Of a stretch of DNA of 5,697 bases, positions 1 to 4,984 are shown one piece after another. The notes under the pieces are model-generated. The model saw nothing but the letters and a program-made list of their open reading frames with translations, was not told the DNA's origin and did no database searches. The stretch spans positions 1-5,697 of the forward strand of contig JBAQWV010000050.1 of the NCBI GenBank assembly GCA_049299095.1, given 5' to 3'. Positions within the stretch are counted from its first letter, which is position 1; each line of letters begins with the position of its first letter. The translations under genes and the position numbers were made by a program. Source of the stretch: JAAEKA01 sp049299095 (GTDB lineage Bacteria > Chloroflexota > Anaerolineae > JAAEKA01).

Positions 1-205
1 GCCGTTGCAGCGCAGGCATGATCTCGCTCTGCATCTCGGTGAAGAACGCGACCGAGCCGCGGCCCTCCCAACCACCCTGCTGCAGTGCCTCCACGCTGTG
101 CTGGACTGCTTTTTGCAGCGCAGCCGCGGCCTCGGCGTTGCGGCCAAAGCCGGCAGCCACCTCAGCCAAACGGTCATAGTCCACCTGAATTACAGGCCCT
201 GTTAT
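1..205 (-). CDS. WXG100 (ESAT-6-like) family protein, 3' end cut off by the window edge
   Basis: The minus strand is open from a TAA at 211-209 to position 1, giving 68 codons from 205. The product is a small helical protein of the WXG100 family, whose members are exported by type VII (ESX/Ess-like) systems as helical hairpin dimers. The first helix holds VDYDRLAEVAAGFGRNAEA, followed by a polar/Ala-rich stretch. The turn motif is GGWEGRGS with the W-x-G at residues 46-48 (counted from 205), then FFTEMQSEIMPALQR of the second helix. Trp near residue 43-46 and a total near 100 aa are normal for the family, so roughly 30 residues are probably missing. No ATG lies in frame. Candidate starts are ATA at 205, ATT at 190 and GTG at 184. 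I use 205 because AGGCGG sits 6 bases before it and because the residues TGPVIQ resemble the N-terminus I expect for this subfamily; the true start is uncertain. The gene has its own 222-base upstream region. Family identification is confident, and export by type VII secretion is inferred from the family only. Confidence 0.82.
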   Translation of the reverse strand, partial: MTGPVIQVDYDRLAEVAAGFGRNAEAAAALQKAVQHSVEALQQGGWEGRGSVAFFTEMQSEIMPALQR

Positions 206-211
206 GGATTA

Positions 212-217
212 CCGCCT
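212..217 (-). promoter_or_regulatory. Candidate ribosome binding site for the WXG100 gene
   Basis: AGGCGG on the minus strand lies 6 bases upstream of the ATA at 205-203, the spacing expected of a Shine-Dalgarno element. A second weaker element, AGGG at 200-197, lies 6 bases before the ATT at 190. The GTG at 184 has only that AGGG, 12 bases away. This spacing is the main nucleotide evidence on where translation begins, and it favours a non-ATG start upstream of GTG. Confidence 0.4.
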
Positions 218-267
218 GCCTCATCGAAAACTGACAGCCGCACGGCCTGCTGCGGGATCATCTCCAG

Positions 268-297
268 TCTATCACACCTCCACGAAAAAATCTTGAA
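268..297 (-). promoter_or_regulatory. Possible weak promoter for the WXG100 gene
   Basis: On the minus strand TTCAAG (297-292) stands as a poor -35, followed by an extended -10-like stretch TGTGATAGA (276-268). The hexamer GATAGA is a weak match to TATAAT. The -35 position falls on the edge of the 11-base repeats, as in PhoB-activated promoters where the activator replaces a good -35. A start of transcription near 261 would give a leader of about 55 bases. The match to consensus is weak, so confidence is low. Confidence 0.22.
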
Positions 298-328
298 TGT
301 TTTCTGAATTTTTTCTGAATTTTTCGTG
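281..328. repeat. 9-base perfect inverted repeat bracketing the tandem repeats
   Basis: CACGAAAAA at 281-289 and TTTTTCGTG at 320-328 are exact reverse complements separated by 30 bases. The interval contains the unit at 292-302 and nearly all of the two identical units. The arms are A/T-rich and the loop is long, so an RNA terminator is unlikely. A protein-binding site or an incidental result of the A and T runs is more likely. Confidence 0.45.
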
Positions 329-335
329 AACGCGG
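292..335. repeat. 11-base tandem direct repeats, candidate operator for an OmpR/PhoB-type winged-helix regulator
   Basis: On the plus strand the core TGAA recurs at 294, 305, 316 and 327, exactly 11 bases apart. The units at 303-313 and 314-324 are identical (TCTGAATTTTT). The unit at 292-302 matches at 8 of 11 positions, and the unit at 325-335 keeps only the TGAA core. The layout of a 7-base core plus a 4-base T run per helical turn is like the PhoB pho box, where each winged-helix monomer takes one 11-base direct repeat. The gene just upstream encodes a protein with exactly this kind of DNA-binding domain. The pattern is seen directly; that it is an operator, and bound by that protein, is inference. 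Simple tandem duplication is the alternative. Confidence 0.5.
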
Positions 336-375
336 GTTCGCCCTGTACCGATCACACCGCAACACCCAGCCTGCC

Positions 376-407
376 ACCTGTTTGCCCCGTTTCCACCCCA
401 AACAGGT
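376..407 (-). terminator. Inverted repeat after the FHA-wHTH gene, possible terminator
   Basis: ACCTGTTT and AAACAGGT form perfect 8-base arms (376-383 and 400-407) around a 16-base loop, starting about 20 bases after the FHA-wHTH stop codon. The place suits a terminator for the operon. However, no T run follows on the minus strand (the next bases are GGCAGGCTGG), so it is not a standard intrinsic terminator. A processing hairpin or an operator is equally possible. Confidence 0.3.
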
Positions 408-427
408 CGCGCCATTGCAACAAACGG

Positions 428-1180
428 TCAGTCTGGCAACAATAAGCAGCGCACGCCGCGGCCATGCACGGTTTGAATATAACGCTCACCCGCGCCGTTG
501 GACAGGGTATCCAGCTTGCGGCGCAAGTTGCTGACCGTCTTGGCAATCGTGTTGTTCTCCACCTTGTCGAAACGTTGATACCCCCAAATCTGGGTCGCCA
601 GCTCGTCATAGTTGCATAAGCGTCCGTTGCGGTTGTACAAATAGCGCAACAACGTGTGTTCCATCGGCGTGAGCAGGGCGTGGGACACAGCCTGCCCATC
701 CACCACGAACTGGTCGGCCCCGTGAATATAGCGCAACCCCACCTCCTCGCGCGAAGGAGCCGTTTCCTGCGTGACCAGTGGCTGCATGTCGGCAAAGATT
801 TCAGTGGCGCTCGCCACATCGGTAATCACCGAGATCACATAATCTTCGCTGTTAGCCAGCGAGATATAGTCACCATTCCGCAAAAAGCGCGGCACGCCCG
901 GCTGCAAGGCGCGATCGTTGACGCGTGTGCCGTTCGTACTGGCTAAATCCACAATGGCAAAGCCGGAGTCTTCCAGATAAACCAGCTTGAAATGTAGACG
1001 GGAAATCGTGCGCAGGCGCGGGCCGCCGAAAAAACGCCGCAGATTGATGTCGCACAGATCAGACAACCCGGCAACGATTTCATCCTCGGCCAGCACTTCA
1101 AAGCTGGAATTAGATCCCGGGAAATATAGAATCAGCTTCGGCTGATTTTCGCGGTCGGCGTCGGCGAATGGTTTAACCAT
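428..1180 (-). CDS. FHA domain - OmpR/PhoB-type winged-helix transcription factor
   Basis: This 250-aa cytoplasmic protein joins a forkhead-associated domain (about residues 15-120) to a Trans_reg_C-type winged helix (about 150-248). FHA hallmarks are ISRLHF (59-64), VDLASTNGTRVN (77-88) and LRNGDYISLA (100-109). The DNA-binding half shows LTPMEHTLLRYL, the recognition helix around ENNTIAKTVSNLRRKL (208-223) and the closing hairpin YIQTVHGRGVR. There is no receiver domain, so input probably comes through the FHA domain, which in general binds phosphothreonine peptides. The kinase two genes upstream is the likely partner. In the segment that normally reads GRSxxCDI, this protein has GLSDLCDI, so the usual phosphate-contacting Arg is Leu39. 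Starts ATGATG at 1183 and 1180 are both in frame. AGGAG (1191-1187) is 3 bases from the first and 6 from the second, so I choose 1180, which overlaps the Kelch gene stop by one base. Target genes are unknown; its own operon and the WXG100 gene are candidates. Confidence 0.9.
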   Translation of the reverse strand: MVKPFADADRENQPKLILYFPGSNSSFEVLAEDEIVAGLSDLCDINLRRFFGGPRLRTISRLHFKLVYLEDSGFAIVDLASTNGTRVNDRALQPGVPRFLRNGDYISLANSEDYVISVITDVASATEIFADMQPLVTQETAPSREEVGLRYIHGADQFVVDGQAVSHALLTPMEHTLLRYLYNRNGRLCNYDELATQIWGYQRFDKVENNTIAKTVSNLRRKLDTLSNGAGERYIQTVHGRGVRCLLLPD

Positions 1181-3180
1181 CATCGTCTCCTAATCAGGAT
1201 AGGAACGTAGAGGATGTGCGATGGATTGGTGGCTCTGTTGCTTGTCATTTGATCGGCGACGTTGTTATAGCGCCAACTGGCCGTTGCTCCCTGATTGGTG
1301 ATGGAAACCGCCTGCGCTGCGCGGTCTGTCTGGGGTGGCATGTCCGGCAGTGTCTGGTTAGCCGATATGGCAAGGGTGCTACTCAAAACCATCGCGGTGG
1401 TCACAGGCTGAGCTGCCGTGATGGCTGTTGTTGCGGTCACAATCGTCGGCATATCCATCTGCGGCAAAGCAACAGCATTCTCAGCAGAGGTACGCAAGAC
1501 ATCGCCAAAATTCACAATCACAATCTGACAGCTACCTACTGTAACTGTACGACTATTAGGCGAATTTGCCAAGCTGGTATAGCCCGGTGGATCTGTTTCG
1601 ATCAGGTGGTAAGTGCCAGGCCCCGACAAGGTGAAGTAATAAAAACCACCGGAAGTTGTGGTAACCGTAGCTCCCATTTCCTGCAGGAATATCTTTGCAG
1701 CAGCCAACGACGATTCAGTTGCGGGCTGCCAGATGCCATCATGGTTGACATCTTCAAATACCGTACCTTCAATACGGTGCGGACAAGTAGGAGCGGCGAC
1801 GGCGTAAGACACTGACCCGGTTGCATTGGCCGCCAAGTTCCCTAGCGCCCATTGGACACGGTTGCCCGGCTGCTGGCCGGTACTCGTACCACCGTTGCTG
1901 ATGCTGCCCGGCACCAGCACAACCTCCTGCGGAATCGTATTTTCAATGGCAAAATTTGTCAACGCATGCGGACCGTTACGATAATAAATCGTATAACGCA
2001 CTTCGTCGCCCGGTTGCATCGTGCCTGCTGGCTGGTTGCGCAGCAGAAACGCTTGCAGGCCGGGAGTTGGCGTAGCCGTCGGTAGTGGGGTCGGCGTATA
2101 AGTCGGGGCCACGGCCGAACGATACGCTCCAGTCTGGTATGTAGTTCCCTCCAAACCGCCCACGACAAAAATTGTATCCGACCCGTTGAGTTGGAGCGAT
2201 ACCGCAGCCATGCGGTACAACGACTTCGGCAGGTCTGGCTCGGCCTGCCAGCCATTCAGCCAGCCGCCGCTGTTCACCGTCGAAGACCAGACTTGCCTGC
2301 TGCCGTTGATCTCTTCGGTCGTACCGCCCAAGATCACCAACCGGCCATCGTGTACCAACGCTTGATGATAATAGAGCGGCGACGGCAGGTTGGTGGTTTG
2401 CCAACCGGCCAGCGTGCCATTGCTGTTGATCTTGCTGTAATACACGCTGCTGAAGGCCCCGCCAGTCTGGCTGCCATTACTGCCGCCCGTGGCGTAAATG
2501 GTGTCGTTGATAACAACCGCGGACAGGCGTTCAACCGGCTGCGGCAGAGCTGTTACCGAAACCCAGCCGGAGAGCGTGCCATCGGGCCGAATAGTGGTAA
2601 CGGATACCTTGTTATGCGTGGAGGCGTTGTTTTGTCCACCTATCATATAGATGCGATTGTTCACTAAAACCGTTGCATGTTGCGCAATCTCTTCAGGCAA
2701 AGCCGTCAGCGTCGCCCAGCCGCCGAGCATGCCATTGGCGCCGACTTCTGCCCGATAGACAGTCTTCACCCGCGTGTTGCCATTCCATCCCCCCAGCACG
2801 TAAAGAAAGCGTCCATCTCCGCTGGCTATGACCGCATGACTGTAAAGAGCTACGGGCAGCGGCGTAGTGGATTGCCACCCGGCCAAGCTGCCGTCATTGT
2901 TTACGGCACTGCGCCGCACAGTAGTAACCGGGGTGGTGGCTGTGCTTTTGCCTCCAATTATATACAGGTAACGCTGGTTGTTGTAGATGCCCACCACCGC
3001 GCGCGGAATCGCCGGCTCAGGCAGTGAAGTCGCGGCTGTCCATTGCTGGATCGCCTGACGTGTTGACGCGGAGTGCGTAACCGCAGGCAATGCCAACAGA
3101 ACGGTCAGAATCATGGCAAACCCTGCCATTCCTATGAGCAAATGCACCTGTTGAGAACGATTCATGGTCAGTTTCTTCAT
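1180..3180 (-). CDS. Secreted Kelch-propeller protein with DUF11-like and SdrD/Cna-B-like domains
   Basis: This predicted exported protein has 666 aa. Residues 1-39 look like a Sec signal peptide (MKKLTMNRSQQ, a hydrophobic core at about 14-33, then THSAS). Residues about 45-357 form a six-blade Kelch-type propeller. Its GG strands are YIIGG, YVLGG, YMIGG, YATGG, VILGG and FVVGG at about 73, 127, 178, 229, 282 and 338. Blade motifs GSLAGW, GMLGGW, GTLSGW, GTLAGW and GWLNGW alternate with them. A short TPTP linker leads to a DUF11-like domain (374-463), then an SdrD/Cna-B-like domain (469-561) with DVNHDG, bracketed by the only two cysteines (466 and 551). A Thr/Ala-rich linker and the tail NPSHILYVPILIRRR end the protein. 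The DUF11-like domain and tail are paralogous to those in the gene upstream of the kinase. An in-frame ATG at 3282 would overlap the kinase by 92 bases, so I choose 3180, 10 bases after the kinase stop, although its Shine-Dalgarno is weak; ATG at 3165 is an alternative. The role is probably surface binding or adhesion; the ligand is unknown. Confidence 0.88.
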   Translation of the reverse strand: MKKLTMNRSQQVHLLIGMAGFAMILTVLLALPAVTHSASTRQAIQQWTAATSLPEPAIPRAVVGIYNNQRYLYIIGGKSTATTPVTTVRRSAVNNDGSLAGWQSTTPLPVALYSHAVIASGDGRFLYVLGGWNGNTRVKTVYRAEVGANGMLGGWATLTALPEEIAQHATVLVNNRIYMIGGQNNASTHNKVSVTTIRPDGTLSGWVSVTALPQPVERLSAVVINDTIYATGGSNGSQTGGAFSSVYYSKINSNGTLAGWQTTNLPSPLYYHQALVHDGRLVILGGTTEEINGSRQVWSSTVNSGGWLNGWQAEPDLPKSLYRMAAVSLQLNGSDTIFVVGGLEGTTYQTGAYRSAVAPTYTPTPLPTATPTPGLQAFLLRNQPAGTMQPGDEVRYTIYYRNGPHALTNFAIENTIPQEVVLVPGSISNGGTSTGQQPGNRVQWALGNLAANATGSVSYAVAAPTCPHRIEGTVFEDVNHDGIWQPATESSLAAAKIFLQEMGATVTTTSGGFYYFTLSGPGTYHLIETDPPGYTSLANSPNSRTVTVGSCQIVIVNFGDVLRTSAENAVALPQMDMPTIVTATTAITAAQPVTTAMVLSSTLAISANQTLPDMPPQTDRAAQAVSITNQGATASWRYNNVADQMTSNRATNPSHILYVPILIRRR
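1187..1191 (-). promoter_or_regulatory. Ribosome binding site of the FHA-wHTH gene
   Basis: AGGAG on the minus strand lies inside the last codons of the Kelch gene. Its distance to the second of two consecutive ATG codons (6 bases) fits better than to the first (3 bases). This favours the start at 1180, and the placement implies translational coupling to the Kelch gene. Confidence 0.6.
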
Positions 3181-3190
3181 AATGATTTGA

Positions 3191-4954
3191 TCATCCCGGA
3201 TTCGGCCCAGACGTTGCCGTAGGTTGTGGTCCGCCCCCACCGGTTTCATAGCGGAAGGACCAGGCATCACTGACCAGCCCAATCCGGCGATAGGGCGCTG
3301 TTTCTACCAACAAAACGCCCCACAAGTATTCGCCCGGGTCGAACAGCGGCCCCAGCGTCCCGTCTATGCTTTCCAGGTTCACAGCAACTTGCCCATTAGC
3401 AGCCTGCACTGTGCCCACTGGCCCGAACGCGTCGCGCATGGGGTCTTGGCCCTGCTTCCAGAACACAAACTCGAAAGCCTGGTTGGCGCTGGGCGACTGA
3501 TTGGCCTGCCAGCTAAAAGTCTGCGTGCCTCTACCCGCCGAACCAGAGGCCGGGCCGGTCAAGCCGACGCGAATGGCAGCGGGCGGCGGCGCGGGGGTGG
3601 CCGTGGGCGGCTTGGGGGTGGCTGTGGGGTTGGGCGTTGCGGTTGGCACGACAGCCGCTTGTGTTGGTGTGGACGCCGGGGAGAGTGTGGCGGTCGGCAT
3701 GGGTGTCGCGGTGTCCACAGGCGGCGCAGTCGGCGTGTCGGCTGGCGTTATCGGTGTTGAGGTAGGGAGGGGTGTTGATGTAGGCGGAGCCGCCTCTGCC
3801 GCGGGCGTGGCTAGCGCGCTCGTAATCGCTGTCGGCAGCAACGTCACAACGGTAGCCACACCCATGGGAGAAGCTGCTGGCGCGGCAAGAACTGAAACGG
3901 GGGTATCGGCGGCCAACGTTGCTATCGCAGTCGGCGCGGGCAGCACGTCATCGTTGGCGCGTGAGCTAACGACCCACAGCAACGCGGCCACAGCCAGCAA
4001 GGCAACGCCCAGCAGCGCGGAGGCCAAGGCCAGGCCAGTGCGACGTTTGCCTGACTGCGCCGGTAAGAGCTGGCTGGTGCTGGCTTTGGGCAAATTCGCT
4101 GGCAACTCAGGGACTGGCGGCAGTGGTCCGGTCGTGATGAGTTTGCGCGAGGCAACCTGTGCCGTCCTGCGCATCTCCGCCGCGTTGCCCCAGCGTTCGC
4201 CGCTCGCTAAATGCAGCGCCTGCATCACAAGTCGGTCGGTCGCTTGCGAAGTCTTGGGAGCCAGTTTCGCCACCGGAGCCACGGTAGCCACACCCGCTTC
4301 GCGGTCAGGCGCGGGCGCGGGCGCTTGTCCCGTCAGTAAATAGTACAGCGTTGCACCCGCGGCGTACACGTCGGTGCGTTCATCGGTCGGCGCTTCCGAG
4401 TATTGTTCGGGGGGTGAAAAACCAGGCGACACCGCGTTGATGCCGCGCGCTGGCCCACCTTCAGGCCGATACTCCTTGGCGATGCCAAAATCTACCAGTA
4501 CCAGGGTGTCGTTTTGGCGCAGTTTCAGATTACCTGGCTTGACATCGCGGTGGATAATCGGCGGGTCCTGCATGTGCAGATAGTCGAGTACGTCCAGCAA
4601 CTCGTCGGCCCAGCGCAACACCAGCCATTCTGGCTGCGAGCCTTGCCGCTGCACCAGTGACTCCAGATCGTCGCCCGGAATGTACTCCATCACCAGGAAA
4701 TCGCGCTGATCGTCGCTGAAGGTATCCAGCACGCGCGGCAAATTGTGATGGTGCAGCCTTTGCAGGTAGAGTGCCTCTTTACGGAACTGGGCGCGTGCAT
4801 CCGCGCCTGCGAGCCGCGCCACCTTGATCGCCACAGGACGGCGATGCTGCAAATCGTAGGCCAGATACACAGACCCCATGCCGCCGCGGCCCAGCTCGCC
4901 CTGTACCTGGTAACGACCCATCAAGATTACATTCGTGCGAATTTCGTCGCTCAT
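3191..4954 (-). CDS. Transmembrane Hanks-type Ser/Thr protein kinase with extracytoplasmic domain
   Basis: This 587-aa kinase has all core catalytic elements. These are the Gly loop GELGRGGMGSVY (19-30), VAIK with Lys44, Glu60 in helix C, HRDVKPGN (135-142) with Asp137 and Asn142, DFG (155-157), PPEQY (181-185, in place of APE) and TDVYAAG with Asp195. It should phosphorylate Ser/Thr on cytoplasmic proteins. A juxtamembrane stretch leads to one membrane helix (about 306-330) preceded by GKRR, so the kinase lies inside. Outside lies a Pro/Thr/Ala-rich linker (about 340-458) and a beta-rich domain (about 460-570) with TFSWQAN, FEFVFWK and GEYLWGVLL. That domain resembles Fn3-like sandwiches in general character, but I cannot name its family. 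No PASTA repeats are present. The ATG at 4954 has a good ribosome binding site. It lies 30 bases after the upstream propeller gene and 10 before the Kelch gene, so it is cotranscribed with both. The FHA-wHTH protein two genes on is a likely substrate or reader. Confidence 0.95.
   Translation of the reverse strand: MSDEIRTNVILMGRYQVQGELGRGGMGSVYLAYDLQHRRPVAIKVARLAGADARAQFRKEALYLQRLHHHNLPRVLDTFSDDQRDFLVMEYIPGDDLESLVQRQGSQPEWLVLRWADELLDVLDYLHMQDPPIIHRDVKPGNLKLRQNDTLVLVDFGIAKEYRPEGGPARGINAVSPGFSPPEQYSEAPTDERTDVYAAGATLYYLLTGQAPAPAPDREAGVATVAPVAKLAPKTSQATDRLVMQALHLASGERWGNAAEMRRTAQVASRKLITTGPLPPVPELPANLPKASTSQLLPAQSGKRRTGLALASALLGVALLAVAALLWVVSSRANDDVLPAPTAIATLAADTPVSVLAAPAASPMGVATVVTLLPTAITSALATPAAEAAPPTSTPLPTSTPITPADTPTAPPVDTATPMPTATLSPASTPTQAAVVPTATPNPTATPKPPTATPAPPPAAIRVGLTGPASGSAGRGTQTFSWQANQSPSANQAFEFVFWKQGQDPMRDAFGPVGTVQAANGQVAVNLESIDGTLGPLFDPGEYLWGVLLVETAPYRRIGLVSDAWSFRYETGGGGPQPTATSGPNPG
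3580..3935 (-). repeat. Low-complexity Pro/Thr-codon tract inside the kinase gene
   Basis: The DNA coding for the extracytoplasmic linker consists of degenerate repeats of Pro, Thr and Ala codons (PTAT, TPTA, STPLPTSTP and similar). It is strongly GC-skewed, with G-rich sequence on the plus strand. Because of this composition it carries long spurious open frames on the plus strand, which I do not treat as genes. Such linkers are typical spacers that carry an outer domain away from the membrane, and their length can vary by slippage. Confidence 0.7.
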
Positions 4955-4962
4955 ACCGGATG

Positions 4963-4966
4963 TCCT
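4963..4966 (-). promoter_or_regulatory. Ribosome binding site of the kinase gene
   Basis: AGGA on the minus strand lies 8 bases before the ATG at 4954, within the 30-base gap after the upstream gene. It supports this ATG over the in-frame ATG eleven codons on (LMGRYQ). Confidence 0.6.
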
Positions 4967-4984
4967 GACTTGAATGCAGATCTT

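Larger units (their letters stand above)
206..427. other. Intergenic region between the FHA-wHTH gene and the WXG100 gene
   Basis: These 222 bases hold no convincing gene on either strand. They contain an inverted repeat just past the FHA-wHTH stop (376-407), an AT-rich block of 11-base tandem repeats (292-324, with a diverged fourth unit to 335), a 9-base inverted repeat that brackets most of this block (281-289 and 320-328), and a possible weak promoter for the WXG100 gene. The block at 281-330 is much richer in A and T than the surrounding sequence. The region is both the 3' flank of the four-gene operon and the leader of the next gene. Confidence 0.7.

Noticed and set aside
5..307. Plus-strand open frame of 100 codons at the window start
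   Set aside because: Antisense to the WXG100 gene and its leader, crosses the AT-rich repeats, and shows no protein family signal.
281..328. Intrinsic terminator formed by CACGAAAAA/TTTTTCGTG
   Set aside because: The stem is mostly A-U, the loop is 30 bases, and the T run is part of the stem instead of following it.
292..335. CRISPR-like repeat array
   Set aside because: Units are 11 bases with no spacers; this is a tandem repeat.
271..358. ATCACACC present twice, at 271-278 and 351-358
   Set aside because: An 8-base match 80 bases apart in a single intergenic region can arise by chance, and no further copies or symmetry support a site.
352..819. Minus-strand frame of 155 codons overlapping the FHA-wHTH gene
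   Set aside because: It is the shifted frame of the winged-helix gene, Arg/Trp/Cys-rich, with no domain. The FHA and wHTH motifs are all in the other frame.
1216..1815. Plus-strand open frame of 199 codons
   Set aside because: Antisense to the SdrD-like and tail part of the Kelch gene, with no family character; the minus-strand frame has clear domains.
2191..2667. Plus-strand open frame of 158 codons within the Kelch region
   Set aside because: Antisense to well-formed Kelch repeats; composition looks random.
3181..3282. Longer start for the Kelch protein at 3282
   Set aside because: It would overlap the kinase by 92 bases and put 34 charged residues before a good signal peptide. The ATG at 3180 fits the export signal and gene spacing.
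3501..4343. Long plus-strand open frame (280 codons) rich in Val, Gly and Ala
   Set aside because: It is antisense to the kinase Pro/Thr/Ala linker and membrane region; the low-complexity GC-rich codons produce it. It has no recognisable domain or ribosome binding site.
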